Shown in pieces: positions 12,738-25,402 of a DNA stretch of 64,000 bases. The notes below the pieces were generated by a model. It saw only the letters and a list, made by a program, of their open reading frames with translations. It had not been told where the DNA came from and searched no databases. The translations under genes were made by a program, and so were the position numbers. Each line of letters begins with the position of its first letter. Position 1 is the first letter of the stretch. This stretch comes from Mycoplasmopsis verecunda. GTDB lineage: Bacteria; Bacillota_I; Bacilli_A; Mycoplasmatales; Metamycoplasmataceae. Location: assembly GCF_033546915.1 (NCBI RefSeq), contig NZ_CP137850.1:496001-560000 (forward strand), read 5' to 3'.

Positions 12738-12802
12738 CCTTTTCACTTTTTACTCCAACATTGTTATTTTATATATCTTATTTATTATTTCTTGTTATTA
12801 AT

Positions 12803-12808
12803 ATTATA
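12803..12808 (-). promoter_or_regulatory. Putative -10 box of the PI-PLC gene
   Basis: The minus strand reads TATAAT, preceded by a run of T that is also the tail of the upstream gene's terminator. It would give a leader of about 58 bases before the ATG at 12737. Confidence 0.4.
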
Positions 12809-12819
12809 AAAAAAAACAA

Positions 12820-12843
12820 GCTAGTTAGTAATTACTAACTAGC
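12820..12843 (-). terminator. Terminator after the 3464-residue protein gene
   Basis: GCTAGTTAGTAA and its exact complement form a 24-base perfect palindrome. On the minus strand TTGTTTTTTTTTA follows. It lies about 75 bases beyond the stop codon at 12919. Confidence 0.8.
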
Positions 12844-12918
12844 CTATAAAATAGCTCTTTTAGTTTGCGTTAAATTTAATTTATGAAATATTTGTACATT
12901 TATATTAAATTAAGTTAA

Positions 12919-15900
12919 CTATTTTTTAGATTTTTTGAATTTAGCAATTCCAATTATTCCTAATAAGAACATTACAGCTGACATAGAAGCATAATATGGT
13001 CATAATCATGTAGGTTGATCATTTTGATCTGGAACTGTGATTAATGATTGTAATGCTTTTGAAGCTGAATTATATGTATTTGAGTTAACAAATTCATTCA
13101 TTACATTAGGATCATTGTGTTTTTCAGCATAATTAATTTCAATTAATTTATTTCTAAATTCATTATTATTTGATAACGATTCATCAAATGTTGTGCTTAA
13201 TAATAATTGATCCTTATTTTTTTCTTTGATTGCTTTAATTAAGGTTTTTAATGCATTAGCATTATGTTTAATTGAATCTAATTTCTTGCTATATTCCATA
13301 GCTACATCATTAAAGTGATTTCCTTTAATATATTCAGTACCATTTGCTGAATTAATAACATTGTTTAGTTTCTTATCAAATCCAAATGCTGTAGCATTAG
13401 AGTTCAATACCTTGTTAAGCTTATCTTGTAATTGCACTAATGAAGGTATTGCTTTAATTACTGATAATAATTCAGTTGTTTTAGCTTCATTAGCATAAGG
13501 TTTCATATTCTTAATTTGTGCAATAACATTTTCTAATTCATTATCTTGACTATTTGCGATGATGTCTTTTAATGCTATTTTTAATACATTAATTTCATCA
13601 TTTGCTTTGTTATTTTGAGCTTGTAATTCATTTAATTTGCTTATAGCATTAGCATAAGTCATTTGATTATCAAATTCATCAAGTTTATTTTTGATAAATT
13701 TATCATTTAATGCATCTGAATTACTATTTGCAAAATCTTTAGCTTGAGTAATTGAATTATTTTGCACATCTCTAAAATCATTTGAAGAGAATTTGTTAAT
13801 TTCATCATAATATCTTTTTGCATTAGCAACAAGACTTTCAAGTTTTTCAACTCCACCTTTAGAGCTAAATGCTAAAGGATTATCTTTAACTTCTTGCATT
13901 GCTTTGATTTCATCAAGAACCTTGTTGAATTCTTGACTTAAAGCTTTAGGTGAGTTTTCTAACTTATTAGCATTAACATTTTCAAGTTTTGTAATTTCAG
14001 GTATTAGTTCTTCAACTCTAGCAGCATCATTAAGAGCTTTATTTTTTCCTGAAAGATTGTTAATAGCTTCTTTTATTGAATTACTTAATGCAGTTATTTC
14101 GCTAGCATCATTGTTTTTATATACAATACCATCACCATTTACTAAAGCTTTGACGTCAGAAATTAATGAAGAAACTTTATCTTGTTCAGCTTTAGTTGAA
14201 TTGATAAATGTAGCTGAATTAATTGGCTGTGTTTTATACTCAGGTTGTATTTCATCATTAGCTTTGTGTAATGATTTCATAGCTTCATTTAATATAGTTG
14301 CGGATGAAACAAGTTTATCTATATCACTTATTTCTTTAGCATTTGATACATCAGCAACAAATTTATCTTTTTGTGCTTTGTTTAAAGCATCAAAATCATA
14401 AACTGAATTGATTACCTCAATTTGTTTATTATTTAATCTTTGTTTGTCTGTTGCATCATTTACTTGAGCTTTGGTTGAACTTGTATTATTACTAATTGCT
14501 TGTGATTTAGGTAATTCATTTGGTGTTATATTTTTATAAATACCTTCTTTAATTTCAGGAGCAGCTTCGATTACTTTATCTAAATCATTTGTATGAATTT
14601 TGTGAATTAAATGATCTAAAGCATCTTTTTTAGCTTTATTAGAAGCATTTGGGCTGAGAGCTTTAGCTTGATCAATTGATTCTTGTAAAGCTTTTGATTT
14701 AGAATCCATTAATTTTTCAGCTTGTTTAATTGTTCCGCTTAATACATCATCAAAAGTTGATATATTACTAATTGCATCTGCAATAGCTTTATTAATTTCA
14801 TCTGATTTATCAAGTATTTCTTTTGTATTTACTTTTTTATCTGAATTAATTAATTTTTCAGCTTCTTTAATTAATTTATCAAGTTTATCTTTATCTTTTT
14901 GGAGTTTTTTATCTTCTCCGCTAGCCAATTTATCGTTAATTTGTTTAATTGTTTCTTTAGCATTTTGAACTGATTTATTTAATGGTTCTTGAATCATTAA
15001 TTTATTTAATTTATCAATCAATTCATCTAATTTAGCAATAGGAGTAGCTTTATTGTTTAGAGCATCATTAGCTTGCACAATTGCACTTGTTAATTCATTA
15101 CTAAATGGTTTAACAATTTGATTATTAATTTTATCTACTAAAGCATCTAATGATGAAGCTTTAGCTAATCAATTTAATTTATCAGCTTGAGCATCGTACT
15201 GGTCTTTTGTAGATATTGTGTTGTAATCAAGCATTTCAAGAGCTTTTTGTTTTTCTACAGCTAAATCATTATTAAATCTATTATTTACAATATCAACAGC
15301 ATTATCATAAGCATAAGCTAATAATTCTTTATCAAGTTGATGAGTTAATTTATCCAATATTGCTTGATCTTGTTGAGCATTAAATGCTTTTGATATTTCA
15401 TCATTTGCTTTATTAATTGAATTAGTAATTCATGATGGTGATTTTTGAAGTTTTTCAGGAGCATTTAGAACTACATCTTTATATTTATCTCTATATGGTA
15501 TTGCTTCTAGAGTTCTAACATTATCTAAAGCTGTATTTAGATTAATTGAATCATTTTTTAACTCATTAGCTTTTGCTTGAGCAATAGCTTTTAATGCTTC
15601 ATCATGAATATCATATGTAGCAGCTTTATCTAATATATTTGAAACTTTTGCTTTTACTTTGCCAATTGTTTCATTTGCTTTTGTAACTGCTTGAGTTAAT
15701 TTATCTTTTAAGTCTTTATAAGGTTTAACTTGTAAATCTTTAGATTCATTTAATTTAGTTACTTCAGCTTTTAATGATTCTAGTTTTGTATTAGTGTTTG
15801 CAATTTCATTTAATAAATCTTGTACAGCTTGTAGATTTTCGCTTGTTTGTGCTGGTTTAAATCTATTTGCTAATGAATTAATATTATTTGATAATTGAGT

Positions 15901-18900
15901 AATTTCAGGTACATATTTATCAATTTCTTTAGCATTAGAAACAAGATTATCGAGTGCTGCTTTATTATTAACTTTATCTAATTCAGCAGTAAATTTATCT
16001 TTATGTTCTGAAGAAAGATTAGTTAATGAAGCGATATCATTTTGAGCTTTTGCTAAATTATTATTTCCGTCTAAATCACTTAGTACTTTTGAAATAGCTT
16101 TAACTTTTTCTTCAATTTCATTTGCGTTAATAGTTGAAATTTTTTCTTTTTCATTATTTGCTAATGATTCAGGAGTTGCTAATTTATCGAATGCTTCTTT
16201 AGGTTGTTCACTAGCTAATGCAACATCTTTGCTATCTTGTTTAGCTTTAAGATTTTTTATTGCATCTTGTAATTTCTTCATAGCACCATTTAATGCTGAA
16301 GCTTTTGTAATCACTTGATCAATATTTTCTGAGGTTGCAGCTCTAGATATTTCACCTAATAGATCATTCTTTTGTGATTGTGATAAGTTTTCTAATTTAT
16401 TTAAAGCTTCTTTCTTATCACTCTTATATTTATCTAATGTATCAGCACCTTTATTAATTGAATTAATTATTGCATTAAGTTTTGCTTTGTTTTCATCAAT
16501 TGAATCAATAGTTACATTATCTTTTAATTTATTATTATCAATTAAATCTTTTGCATCATTTAATACTGTTGGAATCGAATCCTTAGTATCTTGATCTAAA
16601 GTATCAACTTTATTCGTTTTTGCTAATGAATCTAATGTAGAAATTGCATTTGCTAATTCACCAGCCTTAGTATTTAATTTAGAAGCATCATTTTTAATTG
16701 CATTAACTTTTTCAACTGTATTTGTGTTTGCATCTGATAATTTTTTCTTAATTGTATCTTTAGCTTCATCACTTAAGTTATTTAAGTTATCTACTAATTT
16801 ATTTACTTCTTTTTTAGCTTTATCTAAAACATCATTTCCATCAAGTGCTTTCACTTTATCATTAACATCACTTGATTTTTCATTTAAATCATTAACTAAT
16901 GCATTTATTTTTTCAACATTATTTAAATCAGTATTTTCTTTAGCTTTAGTATTTGCATCACTTAATTGTGTTTCTGATGTATTTAAATCTTCTTTATTTG
17001 TGGCTTCAGTATAACTTGGTTTATCTTTTTCTTTATTAGCTGAGTCTAATTCTTTATCTGCTTTACTTAAAGCATCTTGTAATTTATTAGCAGCATCAGA
17101 TAATTTTTCAGCATCTTGAGGGGTATTTGCTGAATCAATAGAATTCTTAATAACATTTTTTTGCTTGTCAGATAATTTATCTAGTTTTTCAACTTTGGCT
17201 TTTTCTTCAGCTTTTTTATTTACTAAATTACTATCACCATTTAAATTATCTTTTGCATTATTTAATTTTGAAGTTAAGGTATCTATTTGTTCTTTAGTAT
17301 TGCCAGCTAAATTATCAAGTACTTCAGTTGCATCTTTTTGAGCTTTATTGAATTCATTTTGTTTATCTACATCAGCTAATTTGTAATTATTAGCATCTTT
17401 ATCAACATTATTAGCTGATTTAAGAGCATCTTTGAATTCTTTTGTTGATTTATCTAGCTCTTTAGCTTTTTCTAGTTCAGAATTTATATCATCTTTAGTT
17501 GTTTTAGAAGCAATATGAGATTTTATATAATCTTTTTGTTTGCCTGTTAAGTTATTTAGTTTATCAACTTCTTCTTTTGCTTTAGTAATATCATCTGATA
17601 AACCATTAATATCACTAATAACACTAGCAATATCATTTGTTGCTTTTTGCATTACTTCTACAGTTATTCAAGGTTTTATGTATTTTTCATATTGTAACAG
17701 TTGTTTACCTCATGATATTGCTTTATTTAATGCTTTTTGTTGTTCTGGTGTTGTATATTGATATTTTGTTTCATCAGCTATAAGAGCATTAGCTTCTGCA
17801 AGTTTACTGAGTAAATTATTACCTGCTTTATCTTGTTCTTTAGCTGTTAAAACAACTTGATTTATTTCAGCAATTGTATTTTTTTCATTTATAGCTCTTA
17901 TTCTTACACCCTTATCAGATGATTCTAAAGCAGTTAATTTATTTATTTCCTCTTTAGCTTTTGTTTGTACTGTAAGAAAATTAATTTCTCCATTTAGATT
18001 ACTTTTCGCTTTATTTAATTTATCTTTTGAATCATTAATTGATGTTACTAAGTTAGCTATATCATTTGCATTTGTGAAATCATGTTTAGCTTTAGCTTCT
18101 GAAGAAACTGTATTTGAATCTTGCAATTGTTTATCAAATACATCTTTTACACTATTATCTCCAGCTGTTGCTTCAGTGTAATTTTGTTTTGTTTTTTCTT
18201 CATTAGCTTTCTTTATAGAATCATCTAAATTGCTAATTGCGTTAGTTAATTGTGAAACTTTTTCAACAATTGACTCAATAGTATCTTTATTAGTTGCATT
18301 TGTAATTAATTCATTGATATTATCTTTTTGGTCTTGAGATAAAGTTGAATTATTAATGGACTCCTTAGCTTCTTTTTGAATTTTAGCGAGTTTTTCATCA
18401 CCATTTAGTCCATTGGTTACTTCACTTACATCATTTGCTTTCTTATTAATTTCTTGAGGAACAATTGAAGTTTGTTTTTCTTTATCTAATTTGTCTAATT
18501 CGTTACTGTTTGCAACTGTATCAAAAGCATCTTTTTTATCTTTTGTTGCATAAATGTAAACATTTTGGCTTTGAATAGATTTTGCTTTATTAACAGCTTC
18601 AGATAATAAATTCATTGCTGTATTTAAATCAACTGCTGTTTTTTCTGTTTTATCTAATTCTTCAATATCATTATTGCTATCTAGTTGTTTGGTTAAAGCA
18701 TCTCTTTGTTTTGACGAAAGATCTGAAAGTTTTTCAATTGCTTTAACTTTCATTTCTTTATGAGTTAATCATTTTTGATAATCAGAATTTATTGCTTCTT
18801 TTGCTGGGGTTACATATTGACTTAATAGGTTAGATAAATCTAAATTACTTGTAACATTTCCAGAAGCTTTCATTGCTTCACTATCAGAATCATAATTAGT

Positions 18901-21900
18901 TATTAGATTATTTATATTTTGAACAGCAGTATTAACTAATTTTTTAGTTTGTTCTGTGGCTTTTGAGTATTTTGTATTATTTGCTACTGTATCTTTAAAA
19001 TCATAAATATCAACTGTTATTTCTGACATTTTATCGTTAATTTGTTGATATTTCTTGAAATTATTTGCAATATCATCTAGAGTTAATTTTGTTGTGTTGA
19101 AATCAATATTTTTATATGGTTCCCATATTTTAGCTTTTAAGTCATCACTAAGAAGACTTAATGATGCATTAGCTGATTTCTTTTGTTCTTCAATAGCATT
19201 TTGTAATCTTTTTATACCATCTAAATTATTGTGTGAATTAGATAAATTATCTGCAAATGTTGTAATTTTGGTACCTAATGTTTTTATATCATCTAATGAA
19301 TTTACTTGTTGAGCTAAAATAGTAGCTAAATTTGAATCATAATTTTCAATATTGTTTTTATATTTTTCTTTAGCATCTGAATTAGCTTGAGTATAATTAC
19401 TTGATTTATTTGTATATGGGCTTGTTATTGATTCTTTTGATTTTTCTAGATTTCCTAAAGCTTTTGAAATTAGTTTTACAGCATCAATAACTTGAGCTAA
19501 ATTTTCTTGTGATTGTTGTGCTAAAGCTACATTAATCACTTGTGTCTTAATATTTTCAGGTAAATTTTGAAAATCAGGTTGAGTAAATAATTCTCTTACT
19601 TTTGATATTCCATCAAGTGAACTAACAGCTGTATTTAAACCACTAATTAATATTTGAATTAATTGAGAGCTACCATTTTCAGTATATTCAGTAAGGTATT
19701 TATTTGATTTTTCAATAGCTTTATCTAATGCGTCTTTTTTCTCTTCAGATGCATTAAAGTAATTTAGTGACATTGCATTTTGAGCTTTTTTAGCATTTTG
19801 CAGTGATTCACTAAATTTAGTTTTTAATTGTGCTAAAGGTTCTTGGATGCTATCTAATGTAGTTTTTAATGCACTAGCAAGTCTTGATATTTCCTCTATA
19901 TTATTAACATTTACTTTATTATCTGACAATAAAGGAGTAATTGATTCATTATATGTAGCTAAATTAGCTTGAACAGTTTTATCAACAAAATTATGATCGG
20001 CTGACGAATGTAAGTTATTGTATTTTGTTAATTGCTCTAATAATTCTCCAGCTTTTGTATTCAATTCTTCAGCACTTTTTACTTTAGTATTTATTGCTTC
20101 TGAATCAGTTAATAATTTTATTTCTTCAATTATTTGATTTTGTAATTGAGTTGATAAATTAGACAATTGTTTAATTTTTGTAATAGTTTTAGCAATTTCG
20201 TTTAGATAATTGTCTTTACCATTTAAGTTTCCTTTTGCATTATTTAAAGCTGTATCTGCTGTTGCTGCTTGAGTTGTTAATTTATCTAATTCTTTAGTTG
20301 TGGATAAATCATTTTTCTTACTAAATTCTTCTAATAAATTACTTGCTTCATTTAACTTATCATCGAAAGTTTTCTTGGCTGCTTCATCAGCTTTGAGATA
20401 ATCTGTCTTATTTTTTAGTTTTTTAGATTCTTCAACAGAGTTTTTAAGTTGTTGGAATCCATCAATTAAAGTATTTACATTTAATGAAACATCTTCTATA
20501 TCTTTCTTATCATTGGTTTTATTAATTTGATTAATTAATGATGATTTTTGTTTTTCAGTTAAAACATCAATTTGATCAACTTTAGTTTTAATTTCTGCCT
20601 TAAGTGATTCAAGATTGTAGTTGTGTATACTTTCTTTGGTATTATCTAGATCTGATATTAAATGTTTATATTTAGATAAATCATTCAGATTAGCTTTGCC
20701 GCTTGTATATAATTTTTCTAATTCTTTAATTCTATTGTTAAATCTATCTTTTAAGATTGTGGATGATTTATTAAAATCAGATTCTTGATTATTATCATTT
20801 GCAAATTGAATATGGTTTTGTAATTTATTATTAATATCAGATACATTAGAATTATATGTAGTCGCTTCTGATACAACTTGATTAATATCAGATAGATTAA
20901 CCATACCATCTAATTTATCTTTGTATTCTTTTTTAACATCATCAGTTATGCTATTTAAATTATTAATATTCTTTTTTGCTTCTTCGATAGCTGCATTTAT
21001 TTTATTGTGACCAGATAAATCATTATATGCAGTCGTTAGTGAATTTTCATATTTTGGAATTGCTCTGGTTGCGATGCTTTTTAATATTTCAATTTTTGTT
21101 TCTTTGGATTCTGTCGCAGATTTAATATATGTAGGTAAATTATTACTTAAAAAACCTTCAGCTTGTGTAATCGCATTATCAAAAGCGGCTTTATTGCCTT
21201 GATTATCTGATTGTTTATATACATCTGTTTCTTTTTGTTTTTGAACTATTTGTAATTTATTGTATAGCCCATTTAAAGCATCAATTAATGCAGAAATAGA
21301 TTCTTCAGCTCCATTTAAAGCAGAGAAATCATTTGAATTGTTAATTCATTGTTTAAGTGATGTGGCATTTTGTGAATTTTTATTTAATATTTCGGAATTA
21401 TCAACTTGTTCTGTTAATTTTGCTTTTAATTTATCTAGTTTAAGTTTTTCACTATCTTGTTTTTCGATAAATGCTTCTGATGGTTTATATGTAACTTCAA
21501 CTTCAAATCTATTAGAAATAGGTTTTAATTTAAAACTTGTAGAAGTAGTTGTTCATTTATCTTGATCGTCTTTTGATTTAATTATTGGAACCACTTTTAA
21601 ATTATCATAATCATATATATCAGTGGTATTCATTTTGAAATTTTTTAACAAAGTACGATATGTTCTTGTTTTTTCATTCTCAGGTGTGTTTTTACTACTT
21701 TCTCAAGGGATGTTAATATGATCAACTTCTTTATCTTTATACATAATTTTATAACCAGTTATTTCTGGAAATTCATCTTTTTTATTAACATCAAAAGTTT
21801 GTTCATATTTTTCTGTTAGTTCAATATTAATTGTTCTATTAAATGAACGATTAGCAAATTGGAAAGCTACCCCTGTATATTGATTTTTGGTATTTCCTAA

Positions 21901-23313
21901 TGAAGCAGTATCTAAATCAACTTCATTAGAGTTTTTCTTTCAAATATTATCATGATTTTCGTACTTATCACTGTGGAACATACCTGCGACAAAAGATTTT
22001 TCTGAATAATGTGAATTAGCTTTATTTAAATAAGCATTTTCTTTTTGTTTAACTTTTGAAAATGTTGAATCATCTGAATTAACTAAAACATCGGTATATT
22101 TTCTTCTGGTTTTAAATTGCATTGTGACAACCGGAATTGGTCTAAGGTTATATGAATATCTATTTAATTCCAAACCAGTTTGATAATGAATTAGAAAAGC
22201 TGACCCAATATTATTATAAAATGGGTTATATCCACCGTTGGCTTTGTTATATCTATCAGAATGTTCATTCATTAAATTACCAATACCTATACCAAAAATA
22301 CGTCTTGGCATTTTATCATCTGTTGTTTTAGTTCTAGATAAAGCATCATTAATTTCAGCAGGAGTGAATGCTTTTTGTTTTTCTCTAAATGCAACATCTG
22401 AAGTTATGTATTCCACACCGTTAATTCCAGGTAAATATTTACTTTCACCATCATCTGAAAATCCAGAATACTTAGGAATTGTATATAAGTGTAATGGAGC
22501 AGGAGCATTGGGATCATTACTAAAATCGGTAAATAAATCACCACGAGAATTTGTTCCATTATTTGTATCAAAATTTTGAGTTATTTGAATATAATCATTT
22601 TTATTATCATGAGGGATTGATTGATTATTGAATGTTTGTTCAGCACTTTGATCAAAATTGCCATAAGCATCAGCAAAACGAACATAAGCACCAAATTTTT
22701 CATTATTTCATTCTTGCCCATTATCATAATATTGTCCAACACCATTAGCAAATGGTTCTCCTTGGATACCATATTTACCATTTCTTCTGATACTTTCATC
22801 AATAGCATTAACATCTGATATTTCTTTTTCAGATCCAGCATTTTCAAATTTAACAGAAACAGTACCCGGAACTAATTCCAAGTCATCACTAAGTGCAAAT
22901 CCATAAACTCTTTGACCAAATGGATATTCATTGTGTCAGAATTTACCTTTTTCATAATATTCATTATCAAGCGCTCCAGTTTCAAACATTAATGTTCAAG
23001 TTTGTTCTTCATTATTTCATTCATCTTGAGTAGGTGTTTTAATAAATTTAACCAATTTAGATGTTTGATTATTCGGCATTGTTTTATACTTATAGTGAGC
23101 AAAACCAAAAAATGTTTGTGGTAAATGTTCATATTCTGTTCTATGTTGAAAATCATTGTTAACATCATAAGTTTTGTCAGGATTAAACATAAAGATTCTA
23201 TTTTCTAATGTGGATGAAGCAGATACCAATAATGGTATTGCTAAAATCGGAGATGAAGCAACCACTGTTAAAATCAATTTACTTCTATTTAGACTTTTGC
23301 GATTTTTTTGCAT
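12919..23313 (-). CDS. Ebh-like giant surface protein with FIVAR-GA modules
   Basis: 3464 residues in one frame (10,395 bases) with TGA as Trp. The start ATG at 23313 follows GAAAGGATTTATT. The N-terminus is basic, then hydrophobic (SKLILTVVASSPILAIPLLV), a signal peptide without a lipobox. Residues about 40-680 are a mixed ectodomain related to that of the gene at 1-5340. Residues about 697-2485 carry about 13 alternating FIVAR-like (YTEAT...LNG) and GA-like modules, for example LNKLENLSQSQKNDLLGEIS with ASALNGAMKKLQDAI. A further GA module lies at about 2966. More helical stalk follows, then a membrane segment (PYYASMSAVMFLLGIIGIA) and KFKKSKK. No sortase motif is present. Known: FIVAR-GA arrays build the giant staphylococcal adhesin Ebh, and GA modules can bind albumin. 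Inferred: long fibrous adhesin or serum-protein binder. Confidence 0.9.
14254..14418 (-). repeat. Isolated GA-like module
   Basis: Residues about 2966-3020 of the giant protein: ALNKAQKDKFVADVSNA, then LVSSATILNEAMKSLHKA. This is the closest match in the window to the canonical GA pattern LNxAQKxxxxxxIxxA...VxxAxxLNxAMxxL. Confidence 0.75.
15859..21225 (-). repeat. Array of about 13 FIVAR-GA units
   Basis: Units of about 125-140 residues. Each FIVAR-like half begins with Y-x-x-A or similar and ends in L-x-G (GNLNGKDN, NGLNGDEK, SNLNGEIN, DNLNGDSN, KALDGNDV, SDLDGNNN). Each GA-like half has L-x-x-L-x-x-x-Q-K/x, then an A-x-x-L motif. Units are strongly diverged in sequence, so recent slippage is not evident. 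The count is by eye. Confidence 0.75.
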
Positions 23314-23534
23314 AATAAATCCTTTCGATTTTTTATTAAAGCGAATTCGATAAATAAAAATTAGGGCATAAATTTTATTCTAGAAATCCAAATTAATAAC
23401 TAACAAATTTCAAAAAAATATTTTGATAATTAAAATTAATATAATTATTTATATTAATTATATAAAAATCTATTTATGGTATTCTTATTTGAATGTATTA
23501 TAATAAATAAAACATTCATCACTACAGTATAGGG

Positions 23535-23552
23535 ATATATATATATATATAT
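23535..23552. repeat. (AT)9 microsatellite
   Basis: Eighteen bases of perfect alternating AT, preceded by AGGG, about 222 bases upstream of the giant gene's ATG. Simple repeats upstream of mycoplasma surface genes can vary in length and switch expression; that role here is inference. Confidence 0.8.
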
Positions 23553-23817
23553 GAAATTTAAATAAACATTTTTATTATTATTTAACAAACGAATCTACTT
23601 ATAACAAAAAATATTTTTATTAATTTTAATTAATAGAATATATTTATTTCACTTTTTTACTAAATATAAAAATAATTAAAGATTCATAATCCAACACAGA
23701 TAATAATGTTGTTATCTTATAAGATGAACTGCTTTATTATTTAATAATTAATTAACAAAATTTAATATCAATGTAATTAAGCAATTTTTAAGCTGCATAA
23801 AATCAAAAATATTAATT

Positions 23818-23830
23818 TTTAATTTTTTTA
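23818..23830. repeat. Candidate target-site duplication, left copy
   Basis: TTTAATTTTTTTA, identical to 25403-25415 and directly outside the left inverted repeat of the IS30-like element. Low complexity reduces its weight. Confidence 0.45.
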
Positions 23831-23838
23831 TATAAATT

Positions 23839-23880
23839 AAAAAGCTGTCAATCCACCTAATCGTGAGCTAACAGCTTTTT
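23839..23880 (+). terminator. Terminator-like hairpin inside the left IS end
   Basis: AAAAAGCTGT pairs with ACAGCTTTTT (10 bp, 22-base loop) and is followed on the plus strand by TTTTTTT. It includes most of the left inverted repeat. It would stop transcription entering the transposase from outside. Confidence 0.55.
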
Positions 23881-23890
23881 TTGTAGTTCC

Positions 23891-25271
23891 TTGTATAATA
23901 AAATTGCAAATCTAAAGGAAGGAACTAACTTAATTATAATGTTAATAGATTTGAAGTATAACAAAAAAAGAGTATTTTGCATAAAAATTGAGGAAAAAGT
24001 ATATCAAACGGTTATATCAAAAACTCAAAGAGAAGCATATTATCATTTTGCAATAATGGATTCACTAAATGATAACGAAATAAACAAAATCCATAAGGAC
24101 ATAAACAAACTCAGAGAGCAAAATATAACTCATTTCAACATGGAAAAGCTAGCTATTATGTTTAAAAATTTCGCAACACATGAAACACTGAATGATATTT
24201 CAAAAACAATGAACGTATCAGCTAAAGTTCTCAAGCAAAATTTAAAACTAGCTATGTGAGATCACACAGCAGAAGACTCATACAAATTTTGCAGTAATTG
24301 TAAAAATAGACTAACAACAATTTTTAAAGTTTCACATCGTGAATGAGTTCAGCTCAAAATGCAAAATGTTCAAAATCCAGTTCAACAAATTCATGAAAAC
24401 ACAATTTCAAAATGAGATGATATTGTTCGCTTCTGAAGGTTTTGAAGTAAACAACACAGAATCGTTAAGAGAAAATTATCTAAAGGTATTTTACTTTCAG
24501 ATAATGAAAAGAAATTTGAACCACTAATATCAGTAACGACATTCTTGGATTACTATAAAGAACAATTGAAGGATAAAAATGCTTTTATACCTACGCCACA
24601 AGCTTTTTTTATTACTTTATGGATTAAGAATATGTTAAAGATGTTGATTTCTCTATTTTTATTTTGAAATCAAAAGAGGTATTTCAAAAATCTAATTGAG
24701 ATAAACTACGTGGCAAGAAGAAAAAGCCTAAAGGAGTGCAATCTAAGAAAAATTAACTTTGGTATTTCTATTCATCTCGCACCATTAACAATTAGAAACA
24801 GAGAAGAATTTGGACATTATGAAATGGACACAGTAATTCTTAATTTAAGAGCTAAATATTGCATTCTTACCTTGCTAGAAAGAAAGACAAGAATGTTATT
24901 TGGGATATTAACTCGGCGAGATGCAGATTCAATAAAAGAATCACTTCTTAAATTGATTAATCATCACAATTTAACCATTTTATCTCTAACCATAGACAAT
25001 GGTTCGGAAAATGTGAAGTTAAATGAAATAAGAGAAATTCCTGTTATTTACAAGTGCGATACATATTCATCATTACAAAAGGAAGCATAGAAAATGCTCA
25101 TAAAAAATCAGAAACTTTCTACCAAAAGGCAAGTTTCCGAGATATGTTAATTTTGAATATATTTCACAAATGTTCAACGCAATAAATGATCAATATCGTG
25201 ATTTTATTGATGATAAAACAGGCAGAATAATCAGGTTAAAAACTTCTAAATATTTCAACAGTTTCGTCTAA
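23891..25271 (+). pseudogene. IS30-family transposase, frameshifted
   Basis: DDE transposase remnant. Family features are spread over three frames: an N-terminal helix-turn-helix-like region, FGHYEMDTVI (first catalytic Asp), LTLLERKTRMLFG, LTIDNGSE (second Asp), CDTYSSLQK, then GSIENAHK in another frame (catalytic Glu) and RNFLPKGK in a third. I count four frame changes, at homopolymer runs near 24607-24615, 24750-24762, 25077-25080 and 25101-25106. A TAA at 24625 also interrupts the second frame. Frames run 2-1-2-1-0 and end at TAA 25269. TGA codons within it are Trp. No active transposase can be made. Confidence 0.88.
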
Positions 25272-25402
25272 ATAACAAAGAATTTTAAGCTCAGGCTTTA
25301 TTTTTCTTCACGCTTTTGGAACATTTTTGTAAAATTTATACAGCAATATTGAGGAACTACTCAATTTACCACTTAGGTGGACTTTCAACTTTTTAATTAA
25401 TA

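Larger units (their letters stand above)
23314..23830. other. Intergenic region upstream of the giant gene, with AT microsatellite
   Basis: No coding gene is seen. On the minus strand a TAGAAT box at 23377-23382 could be the -10 of the giant gene (leader about 57 bases). An inverted CGAATTCG lies at 23342-23349. A run of nine AT dinucleotides starts at 23535. The remainder is very AT-rich, with weak stem-loops near 23697-23724. Confidence 0.5.
23831..25402 (+). mobile_element. Decayed IS30-family insertion sequence
   Basis: A 1572-base element bounded by imperfect terminal inverted repeats of about 30 bases: left 23831-23860 (core AAAAAGCTGTCAATCCACCT) and right 25373-25402 (reverse complement core AAAAAGTTGAAAGTCCACCT), about 25 of 30 positions matching. 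It contains one disrupted IS30-type transposase reading frame. A 13-base direct repeat flanks it. Mycoplasma IS30 relatives such as IS1630 are known to make unusually long target duplications, which fits. The element separates the minus-strand surface block from the plus-strand lipoprotein gene. Confidence 0.85.

Noticed and set aside
13006-21565. Plus-strand open frames inside the giant coiled-coil gene (for example 14057-14401, 16724-17014, 19055-19312, 21260-21565).
   Set aside because: They are antisense to a well-supported gene, arise from its biased codon use (AT-rich Leu/Ala/Ser complement), lack ribosome sites and resemble no known protein.
22581-22847. Minus-strand frame of 88 Met/Leu-rich codons.
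   Set aside because: Shadow frame of the giant gene, whose correct frame continues through this stretch with TGA as Trp.
12919-23313. CRISPR-like or DNA-level tandem repeat array.
   Set aside because: The repetition is visible only in protein; DNA units are diverged and there are no regular spacers.
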